From NCBI RefSeq assembly GCF_005116645.1, contig NZ_SWCM01000004.1, positions 248,001 to 312,000 on the forward strand: 64,000 nt of DNA. The letters are read 5' to 3'. Below, piece after piece: positions 9,765 through 19,548 of the stretch (the first letter of the stretch is position 1; each line of letters opens with the position of its first letter). Both the position numbers and the translations under genes were made by a program. This DNA comes from Desulfopila sp. IMCC35006 (GTDB lineage Bacteria > Desulfobacterota > Desulfobulbia > Desulfobulbales > Desulfocapsaceae). Under the pieces are notes generated by a model. It made no database searches and was not told where the DNA came from. It saw only the letters and a list, made by a program, of their open reading frames with translations.

Positions 9765-10435
9765 AAGGTTTTGCGATCTCTAATTTTCAAGACTAAAAGA
9801 CTGCGTTCGGCACCGGTAAAAGGGAGAATGCAGTGTTGGACGTGGTCCAGCGTATACGCCGATCGGGCCAGAATCTCTGCAGCAGCGGCTAATTCTTCCT
9901 GCCATTTTGGCCCCTTCATGCAGATGAGCTGCGGTCCTGACGGCGAAAACCGCTCAACCATCTGCAGCAAAAAACCCAGCTCAGTCAGCGCTCTGGCAGT
10001 TATATGAGTAAACGTATGCATGGCGGGAAGCTGCTCTTCATCTTCTACCCGGCAGGCGAGTATCTTTACATTCTGTAAACCAAGAGTTCTGACAACATGA
10101 CTGAGAAAGCTCACTCTTTTCAACCGGGGTTCCACCAGGGTGACCTCCAGTTCGGGACATGCCGCTTTGCAGACAAGAGCAGGAAAACCAGCGCCGGTTC
10201 CGATATCCAGCAAATGGGTCCGAGCTCCTTGCAGAAGCGGTAAAATGGTCAGGGAATCGAGAAAATGGTTTTCGATTATCTGCTCGTCACTCGTTGATTT
10301 GGCAATCAGGTTGACTTTCCTGCTCCATTTTTTCAACTCACTGAAATACACCGACAGCCTCTCGCAACCATCAGCAGAAACGTCGATCTTTAGAATACGC
10401 AGTCCTGTCTCCAGCCGCTGCCTGAAATCGACCAT
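9755..10435 (-). CDS. rsmG: 16S rRNA (guanine-N7)-methyltransferase RsmG
   Basis: Methylates G527 of 16S rRNA. The 226-residue protein carries the SAM motif LLDIGTGAGFPAL and the RsmG pattern ENHFLDSLTILPLL before it, and VTLVEPRLKRVSFL after it. Its ATG overlaps the hisD stop by one base (TAATG), so the two are translationally coupled. Loss of RsmG is known to give low-level streptomycin resistance in other bacteria. The terminator of the transcript overlaps the C-terminal codons. Confidence 0.95.
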   Translation of the reverse strand: MVDFRQRLETGLRILKIDVSADGCERLSVYFSELKKWSRKVNLIAKSTSDEQIIENHFLDSLTILPLLQGARTHLLDIGTGAGFPALVCKAACPELEVTLVEPRLKRVSFLSHVVRTLGLQNVKILACRVEDEEQLPAMHTFTHITARALTELGFLLQMVERFSPSGPQLICMKGPKWQEELAAAAEILARSAYTLDHVQHCILPFTGAERSLLVLKIRDRKTFPA

Positions 10436-11742
10436 TATTCACCCAGCCGAACGGCAACGGAATTGGCATGGGCGCCCAGCCCCTCCAGCCTGGCCAGCCG
10501 CATGATATGCTCCCCGTCTGCGGCAAGCGCTGCTGCTGAATAACTGATGATGGAGCTCTTCTTTAAAAAAGTTTCAACGCCGAGGGCCGAGGCAAACTTC
10601 GCCGTTCCCATGGTCGGCAGAACATGGTTTGGTCCGGCAAAATAATCACCTGCGGCTTCCGGGCTGTTGTTGCCGAGAAAAATAGCCCCGGCATGGCGAA
10701 TATGCGGCAGCTGGCTCCAGGGGTCTTGAATCATCAGTTCAAGATGTTCGATGGCGATACTGTTTGCCGCCTCGATGGCTTCTTCGATATCGCTTGCAAT
10801 AAGTATCACTCCACGATCAACAAGAGCAGTCCGGGCTATCTGCTGGCGGGAAAGAAGGGGCAGTTGCCGCTCAAGCTCGACCGGCACATCTTTGGCCAGG
10901 CGCTCATCGGTTGTGATGAGAATTGCCAAAGCGAGCGGATCATGCTCCGCCTGGGCGAGCATGTCGGCGGCCACATTCGCCGCTTTTGCCGTCTCATCGG
11001 CGACGATCAGGACCTCGGACGGCCCGGCGATCATATCGATGCGCACCATGCCGGAGACCTGTCTTTTCGCTTCGGTAACGTACTGATTGCCGGGGCCGAC
11101 TATAACATCTACCCGGGGAATGGTTTCGGTGCCATAGGCCAGGGCTGCTATAGCCCAGGCCGAACCAGCCTTATAAATTTCGGTTATGCCGATTTCCTGG
11201 GCGGCGACCAGCAGATGCGGGCTGACAGAACCGTCCTCGCCAGGCGGAGTAACCATCACCCGCTGACTGACTCCGGCTATCCCGGCCGGAATACCGTTCA
11301 TCAAAACAGAGGAAACCAGAGGGGTAGAGCCGCCTTTGCCGCCGGGGACATACAGTCCCGCCGAATCGACAGGACGAACCAATCGGCCAACAATCGTTCC
11401 GTCTTCTCTGGTCTGCAGCCAGGAATCCTCCATTTCCCGTTCATGAAAGCTCTGGATACGCTCTATGGCTTTGCCCAGGGTATCCAGAAACTCGGCATCG
11501 ACCTGTTCATACGCCTGCTGCAGTTCCCTGCTGCTTACCTGCAACTGCGCGGCGGTAAGATTGGGGGCATCGAATGTACGGCCATAAGCCACCACTGCCT
11601 CATTTTTCCTGTTCTTGACCGCCTCTAAAATTTCCGCAACCGACTGACGGCAGGAATCATCCGCCGCCTGGAAACGATCAAGCAAATGATTAAAAACACT
11701 CTCGCCTTCGGGACTGGCAAAAAAAATCGGTGAAAGTAACAT
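10435..11742 (-). CDS. hisD: Histidinol dehydrogenase
   Basis: Last two steps of histidine synthesis (histidinol to histidine, NAD-dependent, zinc enzyme). The start at 11742 (MLLSPIFFASPEGE, 435 residues) is chosen because AGGAAAAA lies directly before it; an upstream codon at 11787 has no such site. Signatures include VGPGNQYVTEAKRQV, AGPSEVLIVADE, AEHDPLA and IAIEHLELM, holding zinc and catalytic residues. No other his gene is in the window; it is coupled to rsmG downstream. Confidence 0.97.
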   Translation of the reverse strand: MLLSPIFFASPEGESVFNHLLDRFQAADDSCRQSVAEILEAVKNRKNEAVVAYGRTFDAPNLTAAQLQVSSRELQQAYEQVDAEFLDTLGKAIERIQSFHEREMEDSWLQTREDGTIVGRLVRPVDSAGLYVPGGKGGSTPLVSSVLMNGIPAGIAGVSQRVMVTPPGEDGSVSPHLLVAAQEIGITEIYKAGSAWAIAALAYGTETIPRVDVIVGPGNQYVTEAKRQVSGMVRIDMIAGPSEVLIVADETAKAANVAADMLAQAEHDPLALAILITTDERLAKDVPVELERQLPLLSRQQIARTALVDRGVILIASDIEEAIEAANSIAIEHLELMIQDPWSQLPHIRHAGAIFLGNNSPEAAGDYFAGPNHVLPTMGTAKFASALGVETFLKKSSIISYSAAALAADGEHIMRLARLEGLGAHANSVAVRLGE

Positions 11743-11863
11743 TTTTTCCTTTAAAATAATAAGCCAGTTGACATAGACACATGCCAAGCATGGTCTTTGC
11801 TGTTATTTTACCCAATACGCACAATGCCTTTCATTGATTCTGAGACCAGATGAAAGAGCATCC

Positions 11864-11892
11864 ACTATAAGGCATTTGACCTGAATTATAAA
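11864..11892 (-). promoter_or_regulatory. Candidate promoter of hisD-rsmG
   Basis: On the minus strand TATAGT (11869-11864) lies 17 bp after TTTATA (11892-11887). A perfect TATAAT (11890-11885) overlaps this -35 and could serve as a second -10. The 365-bp gap holds no gene. Confidence 0.4.
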
Positions 11893-12047
11893 GTTCAACA
11901 ATACCTTTAATGTTTCAATATCTCTCAAACAAAGAATTTTCATGGGGCAACGAACAGAACGGGAGCCAGAAAACGCCAGGAAACATGATTCTGGTGTTCC
12001 TGTCCGCCGGCCACGACACTGTCTCTTTATTTTCACAGGAAAAATAC

Positions 12048-12075
12048 TTACAATTAAAAGCCCTGATGGTATAGT
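12048..12075 (+). promoter_or_regulatory. Candidate promoter of the ahbD-like gene
   Basis: TTACAA (12048-12053), a 16-bp spacer and an extended -10 element TGGTATAGT (TATAGT at 12070-12075). It lies about 75 bp before the start codon of the radical SAM gene. Confidence 0.5.
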
Positions 12076-12151
12076 TTTTTCTTATTTCTTTTTATTCTTA
12101 CAACATTTCAGGCTGTTGTCGAATATTCGCAACGCCTCCCGGAGCAAATAA

Positions 12152-13228
12152 ATGAATTTTGAACCCAAATGGATCGCATGGGAAATCACTCGACGCTGTA
12201 ATCTTAAATGCGTACATTGCCGATCTTCCTCGGAACTGGAAGCGACAGGTCATCCGGATTTCTCCTTCGGGCAAGCCAAAGCAATCATGGATGACATCGC
12301 CAGCTACGCAAGTCCGGTTCTGGTCCTCTCCGGCGGCGAACCGCTTCTGCGTCCGGATGTGTTCGATATTGCAAAATACGGGACCGGCAAAGGATTTCGT
12401 ATGTGCCTGGCCACCAACGGCACCCTGGTAACCGACACGGTCTGCAAAAACATAGTAGATGCCCAGATCAAGATGGTATCCCTCAGTCTGGACGGGGCTA
12501 AAGCCGAGACCCATGATAATTTTCGCAACCAGAAAGGGGCTTTTGATGGCACGATGAATGCCATCAGGCTCTTTAATAAATACCATATCCCGTTTCTGGT
12601 GAATTCCTCTTTTACTATCCGCAACCGCAAAGAAATTCCCGACATCTATCGGCTGGTTAAAAGTCTTGGCGCCACCGCCTGGTATATGTTTATGATCGTC
12701 CCCACCGGACGCGGCGAAGACATCATGGAAGAACTGATCCCCGAAGATGTCTATGATGAGATTCTGGAGTGGCATTACGAGGTGGAAAAACAGGAAAACG
12801 AGCTGCTCATGCGACCAACCTGCGCACCCCACTACTACCGTATTGTCCGCCAGAAAGACAAAGAACAGGGAGAAAAAAACAAACGCCGGACCCTGCAGTT
12901 TTCCACAGGAGGCTCAAAAGGCTGCCTGGCCGGCCAGCTCATCTGTCTCATTGACGTCGACGGAGAAGTGCAGCCTTGCAGCTACTTTGCCAAATCAGCC
13001 GGCAACGTTACCAAGACCCCCTTTAAGACAATCTGGGAAGAATCGAAACTTTTCCTTCAACTTCGTGATTTTAAAGGGTATAAAGACAATTGCGGCAAAT
13101 GTGAATATGTTGGCGTGTGCGGAGGATGTCGGGCCAGGGCCTACGCCATGACCGGCGATTATCTCGCCCAGGAACCTTTTTGCAGCTACGTGCCCCGACA
13201 AATTATTCTCCAGGACAAAATAGAATAA
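12152..13228 (+). CDS. ahbD: Radical SAM/SPASM protein, probably AhbD-type heme synthase
   Basis: A 358-residue radical SAM enzyme. The SAM cluster motif is [10 protein letters not shown] (C16, C20, C23), followed by GGEPLLR. The C-terminal SPASM-type region has cysteines in GCLAG, VQPCSYF and [15 protein letters not shown]. The strings VPTGRG and TCAPHYYRI match my memory of the AhbC/AhbD family of the siroheme-dependent heme pathway (AhbD converts Fe-coproporphyrin III to heme b). A heme role is supported by hemE 170 bp downstream. AhbC versus AhbD cannot be settled by eye, and a different heme-linked radical SAM role is possible. The ribosome-binding site is CGGAG. Confidence 0.72.
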   Translation: MNFEPKWIAWEITRRCNLKCVHCRSSSELEATGHPDFSFGQAKAIMDDIASYASPVLVLSGGEPLLRPDVFDIAKYGTGKGFRMCLATNGTLVTDTVCKNIVDAQIKMVSLSLDGAKAETHDNFRNQKGAFDGTMNAIRLFNKYHIPFLVNSSFTIRNRKEIPDIYRLVKSLGATAWYMFMIVPTGRGEDIMEELIPEDVYDEILEWHYEVEKQENELLMRPTCAPHYYRIVRQKDKEQGEKNKRRTLQFSTGGSKGCLAGQLICLIDVDGEVQPCSYFAKSAGNVTKTPFKTIWEESKLFLQLRDFKGYKDNCGKCEYVGVCGGCRARAYAMTGDYLAQEPFCSYVPRQIILQDKIE

Positions 13229-13397
13229 TACCTGACCTGGAACTCTTGATATTTCAGCTTTGATGAAATCGTAAACACTTACCCCCGGCAAATAACCAAT
13301 ACACCGGGATAAGTACCTTGAGACGAAATATTTTCTTGCCAAAAACAAGAAAACACACGCCAAGGTACTCAAAACCTCAGCGGAGACGACAAGCCCT

Positions 13398-14417
13398 ATG
13401 AACGATACCTTTCTCAAAGCATGCCGCGGTGAAAAGACCGACTACACGCCCATATGGATGATGCGCCAGGCTGGTCGCTATCTGCCCGAGTACCAGAAAA
13501 TCAGGGGTAATGTCACTTTTCTGGAGTTGTGTAAATCACCGGATCTCTGTGTTGAAGTAACTCTGCAACCTGTTGACCTGCTCGGTATGGATGCGGCAAT
13601 TCTCTTCTCGGACATCCTGGTACTCATGGAAGCCATGGGGGCGCCGCTTGAATTTCATGAGGGCCGCGGGCCGATCTTCAAAGAGCCGATTCGCAACCAG
13701 GCCGCACTAGATGCCTTAATGATCCCGGATGCCGATGAAGCAACTGCCTTTGTCATGGAGACCATCAGACTGCTGCGCCGGGAACTCAAAGTTCCACTTA
13801 TTGGTTTTGCCGGCGCGCCTTTCACCTGTGCGACCTACCTTATAGAGGGAGGCTCCTCCAAGGTGTTCTGGGAGACCAAAAAAATGATGTTCACCGAGCC
13901 CCTGCTGTTTCATAGGCTGATGGACAAGATTACCGAAAGCACCATCCTTTACCTTAAAGCCCAGGCAAGAGCAGGAGCACAGGCCTTGCAGCTCTTTGAC
14001 AGCTGGGCGGGAGTGCTGGCGCCATGCGATTTCAGCAACTTCGCCCTGCCCTATGTGCAAAAGATATTTGCCGCCCTGCAGGGTTACGAAATCCCTCTGA
14101 TCTATTTTGCCAATAACGGCGCTACCTTGCTGGACCTTTCCGTAAGTTCGGGCGCTGATGTCATCGGCCTCGACTGGCGAATCAATATCGGTGAAGCCAT
14201 TAAAAAGGTAGGAAAAAGAGCAGTCCAGGGCAATCTTGACCCGTTTGCCCTGCTCCTGCCCAAAGATCAGCTGCGACAACGAATAGGGGATCTGCTTGAC
14301 GGTGCCAAGAATGCCCATGGTCATATTTTCAATCTCGGTCATGGCATTCACCAGTTCACCCCGCCGGAACAGGCCAAAATTGCCGTCGATGCGGTTCATG
14401 AACTGAGCAGCAGATAG
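13398..14417 (+). CDS. hemE: Uroporphyrinogen decarboxylase
   Basis: Converts uroporphyrinogen III to coproporphyrinogen III. The 339-residue protein has the defining motif PIWMMRQAGRYLPEYQKIR near the N-terminus and GFAGAPFTCATYLIEGG in the middle, so it is a true HemE and not one of the related corrinoid methyltransferases. It lies between the AhbD-like gene and an HD-domain gene on the same strand. HemE belongs to the classical heme routes, so its pairing with an Ahb-type enzyme is noteworthy. Confidence 0.96.
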   Translation: MNDTFLKACRGEKTDYTPIWMMRQAGRYLPEYQKIRGNVTFLELCKSPDLCVEVTLQPVDLLGMDAAILFSDILVLMEAMGAPLEFHEGRGPIFKEPIRNQAALDALMIPDADEATAFVMETIRLLRRELKVPLIGFAGAPFTCATYLIEGGSSKVFWETKKMMFTEPLLFHRLMDKITESTILYLKAQARAGAQALQLFDSWAGVLAPCDFSNFALPYVQKIFAALQGYEIPLIYFANNGATLLDLSVSSGADVIGLDWRINIGEAIKKVGKRAVQGNLDPFALLLPKDQLRQRIGDLLDGAKNAHGHIFNLGHGIHQFTPPEQAKIAVDAVHELSSR

Positions 14418-14471
14418 AAAGGCCTGTAGAAACTGTATTGAGGAGAAACTCGTGAAAAACTTAAATTTGCG

Positions 14472-15071
14472 ATGATGAAAAATATTCCATCTGTTGATCA
14501 ATGCCTTGAGTTGCACGACAGGTTTGCAATGCTTGACAATATCCGGGCCCACTCTTCTGTTGTCGCCCGGGTGGCCGAATCGCTGGTCGACAGCCTGGAG
14601 AGGGTCGGTAAGACCTCCGGTTCTCTGCCGGAGAAAGAGGTCGTCGTTGCCGGGGCGCTGCTGCATGATATTGCCAAAACCCTGTGCATAAAAACCGGGT
14701 GCCGACATGCAGACATCGGTCAGCAGATCTGCCTTGAACTCGGATATCCGGAAATAAGCGACATCGTTGCCGAACACGTTGTATTAAAAAGTTTCCGGGC
14801 AGATCTGTACCGCAAAGGTGTTTTTGGCGCCAAAGAGATTGTCTTCTATGCCGACAAGCGGGTGTGCCACGACGAGATTGTTTCCCTTGAAGGCCGACTC
14901 GAATACATCCTCGGCCGCTACGGGGACAACAACCCGGCCAAGGAACATCTTATTCAGCAGAATTTCCGGCAAACCATCGAGTTCGAAAAGTATCTGTTCG
15001 GGTTTCTTGATTTTCAACCTGAAGAAATCGCCAGGCATATCTCCAGCAGGCGATGCAGCATAAGCCGATAA
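14472..15071 (+). CDS. HD domain phosphohydrolase-like protein
   Basis: A 199-residue HD-superfamily protein. The metal-binding motif is GALLHDIAKT, preceded by the His of IRAHSSVVARVAE and followed by a late Asp in FYADKRV. Such proteins hydrolyse nucleotides or phosphoesters; the substrate is not evident. It begins 54 bp after hemE, so it may be co-transcribed. The strong ribosome-binding site GAGGAG points to a GTG at 14452 opening a 7-codon ORF whose TGA overlaps the ATG used here (14472), suggesting coupled re-initiation. Confidence 0.85.
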   Translation: MMKNIPSVDQCLELHDRFAMLDNIRAHSSVVARVAESLVDSLERVGKTSGSLPEKEVVVAGALLHDIAKTLCIKTGCRHADIGQQICLELGYPEISDIVAEHVVLKSFRADLYRKGVFGAKEIVFYADKRVCHDEIVSLEGRLEYILGRYGDNNPAKEHLIQQNFRQTIEFEKYLFGFLDFQPEEIARHISSRRCSISR

Positions 15072-15330
15072 TACTGGGCGGCTGCGCCGAAACGGTTCTT
15101 CTGATTTCCCCCGCACACACGATGTGGTTCCCATCGCATGCCTGACGCAGCATTAAATCTCTGCCAGACAGGCCTTTGGAGCAAAACGCATTAAGCTTTT
15201 CTAGCCTTATCTATGAATTTCGCTTATACTGTGGCCTCAGTGTTTTCAGACTGTAAGACAGCCGGAAGACAAAGGTTTTAATCAGTCTTGAAACAATAAC
15301 TCAATTATATTTCACAAGGAGGCATGTTTT

Positions 15331-16350
15331 ATGAGCGATTTAAAACGAGTTGTTCCAGCAGTGATAGCCGCATTTTGCCTGACAGCAGGTGTTGCCATGG
15401 CCGGCACCCTCGCCGATGTCAAGGGCAAGGGATTCGTCCAGGCCGGGGTCAACGGCGACCTTTTCGGTTTTGGCAAACCCGATGAGAAAGGCGTATGGAA
15501 AGGACTCGATGTCGACACGGCCCGGGCGGTTGCCGCTGCAATCTTTGGCGATGCCAACAAAGTTAAATTTACTCCTCTCACTGCCAAGACCCGTTTTACC
15601 GCTCTGCAATCAGGCGAAGTTGATGTCCTCACCCGGAATGCCACCAAGACACTGAGTCGCGACACCGACCTCGGCCTGAACTTTGTGCAGGTCAATTATT
15701 ACGACGGCCAGGGGTTTCTGATCCCCAAAAAACTCGGGGTGAAAAGTGCCAAAGAGCTGGATGGGGCAACGGTCTGTGTTCTCCCCGGCACGACTACTGA
15801 ACAGAACGTGGCTGATTATTTCCGTGTCAACAAGATGAAGATGAAACCGGTTGTCATCGAGAATACAGCGGAACTGTCCAAGGCCTTCTTTGCCGGTCGC
15901 TGCGACTGCCTGACCTCCGATGCCTCCCAGCTTGCCGGTATCCGCGCTGTCGCGCCCAACCCTTCCGACTATGTAATCCTGCCGCAGATTATTTCCAAGG
16001 AACCACTGGCCCCAGCGGTTCGTCATGGCGACGACCAGTGGATGGATATCGTCAATTATTCTGTGCTGGCGATGATTGAAGCGGAAGAGCTGGGCATTAC
16101 CTCCAAAAATGTCGACGAGATGATGAAGAGCACCGACCCCCAGGTGCAGCGCTTCCTCGGTGTGACTCCCGGCAACGGCAAAGCTCTCGGCCTGGATGAA
16201 AACTGGGCATACAATATTATCAAACAGGTCGGTAACTACGGCGAAGTATTTGAGAGAAATGTCGGCGTCAACACGCCGCTGATGATCGAGCGAGGCCTGA
16301 ACGGACTCTGGACTAATGGTGGCTTGATGTATTCTCCTCCTTTCAAGTAA
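15331..16350 (+). CDS. aapJ: General L-amino acid ABC transporter, periplasmic binding protein
   Basis: A 339-residue secreted binding protein (signal peptide about 1-24, ending AMAG) of the AapJ/BztA family. After the signal it has VNGDLFGF, GLDVDTARAVAAAIFGD and TPLTAKTRFTALQSGEVDVL, the amino-acid-binding pattern. It captures polar amino acids in the periplasm for the permeases and ATPase that follow. A strong ribosome-binding site (AAGGAGG) precedes the ATG. The 260-bp upstream region has a TATACT at 15225-15230 that may be a -10, but I see no matching -35. Confidence 0.93.
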   Translation: MSDLKRVVPAVIAAFCLTAGVAMAGTLADVKGKGFVQAGVNGDLFGFGKPDEKGVWKGLDVDTARAVAAAIFGDANKVKFTPLTAKTRFTALQSGEVDVLTRNATKTLSRDTDLGLNFVQVNYYDGQGFLIPKKLGVKSAKELDGATVCVLPGTTTEQNVADYFRVNKMKMKPVVIENTAELSKAFFAGRCDCLTSDASQLAGIRAVAPNPSDYVILPQIISKEPLAPAVRHGDDQWMDIVNYSVLAMIEAEELGITSKNVDEMMKSTDPQVQRFLGVTPGNGKALGLDENWAYNIIKQVGNYGEVFERNVGVNTPLMIERGLNGLWTNGGLMYSPPFK

Positions 16351-16380
16351 CAGGCAGGCACACTTCAGAATAAATAACAG

Positions 16381-16407
16381 AGCTGCCCGGGAAGCATCCG
16401 GGCAGCT
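16381..16407 (+). promoter_or_regulatory. Intercistronic hairpin between aapJ and aapQ
   Basis: A perfect 10-bp inverted repeat, AGCTGCCCGG and CCGGGCAGCT, with a 7-nt loop and no U-tract. It lies 31 bp after aapJ and ends 7 bp before aapQ. Such hairpins are known to stabilise upstream binding-protein mRNA or partly end transcription, giving more binding protein than permease. Confidence 0.75.
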
Positions 16408-16413
16408 CCGCAG

Positions 16414-17592
16414 GTGAATATGAGCACGTCAGCATCAGAGAAAATCCCATTTCTGCGTGATCCGGCGAAACTGGCCATCCTGTATCAGTTTCTCACCTTG
16501 ACCGGGGTCGGACTGCTCAGCTATTATCTGGTCCACAACACCCTTATTAACCTGGAAAGACAGTCTATCTCAACCGGTTTCGGCTTTCTGGACCGGGAGG
16601 CGAGCTTTGAAATCGGGGAGACCCTTTTTCGCTATACCGCGGCGGACTCCTATGGCCGGGCCCTCGCAGTGGGTTTCTGCAATACCCTGCTCGTTTCGTT
16701 TATCGGGGTTACGCTCACGGTTATCCTCGGGACCTTTCTCGGTATAGCCAGACTCTCTTCCAACTGGCTGGTGGCAAAGCTATCGGCTATCTATATCGAA
16801 GTGTTTCAGGATATTCCCATCCTGCTGCAGCTCTTTTTCTGGTACGCCTTTTTTTATGAGATTCTGCCCTCTCCACGCCAGGCGCTTGCTCCCATTCCTG
16901 GGATTTTTCTGTGCAACCGAGGCTTGATCTTTGGTATCCCTTATTGGCATGAAGCCTATAAATTCGCTTTTCTGGCCTTCGTCATCGGCATTGTCGTCGT
17001 TTTTTTTATGCGAAAATGGGCGAGCAAGCGTCAGGCGGCAACCGGACAGATATTTCCCGTGGTCAAGGTTTCCCTCGCCATCCTGGCAGGGTTGCCGCTT
17101 CTTGCCTGGTGGTTGACCGGAGCTCCTACCAAAATGAACGTACCGGAGCTTGCCGGCTTCAACTTCAAGGGCGGGATAACCGTCAGCCCGGAATTTACCG
17201 CCCTGCTCCTCGGCCTTGTTCTCTATACGGCAGCCTTTGTTGCCGAAGTTGTCCGGGCCGGGATTCAATCAGTCAGTAAAGGACAGACAGAGGCAGCTAT
17301 ATCAATAGGCTTAAAACCAGGCCAGGTTCTGAACCTGGTCATCCTGCCCCAGGCGCTGCGCGTTATCGTGCCGCCGCTGACCAGTCAGATGCTGAACCTG
17401 ATCAAAAACAGTTCACTGGCGGTGGCCATCGGCTATCCCGATTTTGTTTCCGTGGCCGGAACGACGATAAACCAGACCGGCCAGGCCATCGAAGGCGTGG
17501 CGATGATCATGATTGTCTATCTGATCTTCAGCCTGTCCACATCCGCCTTCATGAACTGGTACAATAAAAAAATTGCCCTCGTGGAAAGATAG
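16414..17592 (+). CDS. aapQ: General L-amino acid ABC transporter permease
   Basis: A 392-residue inner-membrane permease of the HisM/AapQ type. It starts with GTG at 16414 or ATG at 16420. The ATPase-docking EAA loop is seen in GQTEAAISIGLKPGQ, and VVRAGIQSV precedes it. Length and the long segment between the first and later membrane helices fit AapQ rather than the shorter polar-amino-acid permeases. It follows aapJ and precedes aapM by 8 bp. Confidence 0.92.
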   Translation: MNMSTSASEKIPFLRDPAKLAILYQFLTLTGVGLLSYYLVHNTLINLERQSISTGFGFLDREASFEIGETLFRYTAADSYGRALAVGFCNTLLVSFIGVTLTVILGTFLGIARLSSNWLVAKLSAIYIEVFQDIPILLQLFFWYAFFYEILPSPRQALAPIPGIFLCNRGLIFGIPYWHEAYKFAFLAFVIGIVVVFFMRKWASKRQAATGQIFPVVKVSLAILAGLPLLAWWLTGAPTKMNVPELAGFNFKGGITVSPEFTALLLGLVLYTAAFVAEVVRAGIQSVSKGQTEAAISIGLKPGQVLNLVILPQALRVIVPPLTSQMLNLIKNSSLAVAIGYPDFVSVAGTTINQTGQAIEGVAMIMIVYLIFSLSTSAFMNWYNKKIALVER

Positions 17593-17600
17593 TCACGCCT

Positions 17601-18695
17601 ATGGAAAAGAGTCTTCCCAAACATACGGCTGAAAATTTAAGGCCGCCATTGACGAATATCGGCATTATCGGCTGGATGAAAGCCAACCTGTTTAACGGTT
17701 GGTTCAATTCGGCTTTAACCTTGCTGGTTACTTATATGCTCTGGTTGCTGGTGCCGCCTCTGATCTCCTGGGCCTTTATCAACAGCAGCTGGCTGCCGTC
17801 CGGGGACCAGTGCCAAGCCGGTGGAGGCGCGTGCTGGTCGGTGGTAACCGCCAATATACGTTTTATTATTTTTGGCTTTTACCCCCACGAGCTGCAATGG
17901 CGCCCGCTGGTTGCAATGATTATCCTGATCGCCTTGCTTTTCTATAGTCAGAACCGCAGTCATTGGCGAAAATCACTGTTCTATGCCTGGACGCTTGGCC
18001 TCTTTGTCATGGGTGTGTTGCTGCGAGGCGGTGTTCTCGGCTTTAGAGGTGTCGAAAGCAACCTCTGGGGTGGCCTTCCCCTGACCTTGCTGCTGTCGGT
18101 CTTCGGTTTGACTGCAGCCTATCCGGTAGGAGTACTGCTGGCCCTTGGCCGCCAGTCCAAGCTGCCCATTATAAAATCGTTTAGTGTTGTCTATATTGAG
18201 CTTATCCGCGGTGTACCGCTGATCAGTCTGCTGTTCATGTCATCGGTGGTCTTTCCCCTTTTTCTGCCGGAGGGGCTGGTCATCAACAAGATCCTGCGCG
18301 CGCAGATAGCAATCATCTTATTCACTGCTGCCTATATTGCCGAGGTGGTTCGCGGCGGTCTGCAGGGCGTAGGCAAAGGTCAGTATGAAGCGGCGGATTC
18401 ACTCGGGCTGAACTACTTTCAGACCATGCGGTTAATCATCCTGCCCCAGGCATTGAAAATTGTCATCCCGCCTTCCGTCAGCATACTGATCTCAGCATTC
18501 AAAGACACATCGCTGGTGGTCATCATCGCACTGTACGATCTGCTTAAAACAACCCAGACCACTCTTTCCGATCCGAAATGGATGGGGTATTCTGCCGAGG
18601 CATATATTTTTGTCGCTCTTATCTATTTTGTCTGCTGCTTTGCCATGTCCAACTACAGCAGGCGACTGGAAAGAGAACTTGATACCAGCCTGTAA
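17601..18695 (+). CDS. aapM: General L-amino acid ABC transporter permease
   Basis: Second permease, 364 residues, pairing with AapQ. The EAA loop is GQYEAADSLGLNYFQ after EVVRGGLQGV. It has several membrane helices, and a loop near residues 65-80 carries two cysteines (DQCQAGGGACW) that could form a periplasmic disulfide. It starts 8 bp after aapQ, so the two are translationally linked. Confidence 0.92.
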   Translation: MEKSLPKHTAENLRPPLTNIGIIGWMKANLFNGWFNSALTLLVTYMLWLLVPPLISWAFINSSWLPSGDQCQAGGGACWSVVTANIRFIIFGFYPHELQWRPLVAMIILIALLFYSQNRSHWRKSLFYAWTLGLFVMGVLLRGGVLGFRGVESNLWGGLPLTLLLSVFGLTAAYPVGVLLALGRQSKLPIIKSFSVVYIELIRGVPLISLLFMSSVVFPLFLPEGLVINKILRAQIAIILFTAAYIAEVVRGGLQGVGKGQYEAADSLGLNYFQTMRLIILPQALKIVIPPSVSILISAFKDTSLVVIIALYDLLKTTQTTLSDPKWMGYSAEAYIFVALIYFVCCFAMSNYSRRLERELDTSL

Positions 18696-18740
18696 TGCTG
18701 CTGAGCAATCAATTTTGACCAGGAACCGTAAAGAGAATCG

Positions 18741-19508
18741 ATGAACTCAAAACAAACCGAAAAGACGAACGACGAAGCCCCGATCATCATCATTGAAAAC
18801 ATGCACAAATGGTACGGTGATTTTCATGTCTTAAAAGATATCAACCTGACGGTCAAAAAAGGCGAACGGATTGTTATCTGCGGTCCATCCGGATCTGGAA
18901 AATCGACCCTTATCCGCTGCATTAATCGCCTTGAAGAGCATCAGCGTGGAAAAATAATCGTCGATGGGATTGAGCTGACCAACGATCTGAAAAATATCGA
19001 GAAAATTCGCACCGAAGTCGGCATGGTCTTTCAGCATTTCAATCTGTTTCCCCATCTGACTATCTTGGAGAACCTGACGCTTGGCCCTATCTGGGTGAGA
19101 AAAACGCCGAAGAGGGAAGCGGAAGAAACAGCCATGTACTACCTGGAAAAGGTGCGGATTGCCGAGCAGGCACAAAAATTCCCCGGCCAGCTGTCAGGCG
19201 GACAGCAGCAGCGGGTGGCCATTGCCCGGAGCCTGTGTATGAAGCCAAATGCCATGCTCTTTGACGAACCGACCTCCGCTCTTGACCCGGAGATGGTCAA
19301 GGAAGTCCTCGATGTCATGATCAGTCTCGCCAGAGACGGGATGACAATGATCGTTGTCAGCCACGAGATGGGTTTTGCCAAGAGCGTAGCCCACCGGGTT
19401 CTCTTTATGGACGGTGGGGAAATCCTCGAACAAAACAATCCGGAGGACTTTTTCAATAATCCGCAGCATGAGAGAACCCAGCTGTTTTTAAGCCAGATTC
19501 TGGATTGA
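18741..19508 (+). CDS. aapP: General L-amino acid ABC transporter ATPase
   Basis: A 255-residue ABC ATPase that powers the transporter. Walker A is GPSGSGKST, the signature is [15 protein letters not shown], Walker B is [13 protein letters not shown] and the H-loop is VVSHEMGFA. It is the last transport gene of aapJQMP; a LysE-family exporter gene follows 40 bp later on the same strand. Confidence 0.96.
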   Translation: MNSKQTEKTNDEAPIIIIENMHKWYGDFHVLKDINLTVKKGERIVICGPSGSGKSTLIRCINRLEEHQRGKIIVDGIELTNDLKNIEKIRTEVGMVFQHFNLFPHLTILENLTLGPIWVRKTPKREAEETAMYYLEKVRIAEQAQKFPGQLSGGQQQRVAIARSLCMKPNAMLFDEPTSALDPEMVKEVLDVMISLARDGMTMIVVSHEMGFAKSVAHRVLFMDGGEILEQNNPEDFFNNPQHERTQLFLSQILD

Positions 19509-19548
19509 TGGTGTCGTCCATGACCACCTGCTTCCGCCGGCAATCATC

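Noticed and set aside
10624-11628. 334-codon plus-strand ORF
   Set aside because: Fully antisense to hisD, whose motifs are unmistakable.
13716-14777. 353-codon minus-strand ORF
   Set aside because: Antisense to hemE and the HD gene; no recognisable domain.
15225-15260. Sigma54-type promoter before aapJ (TGGCC...TTTTC)
   Set aside because: GG is not followed by GC at the required 10-base spacing.
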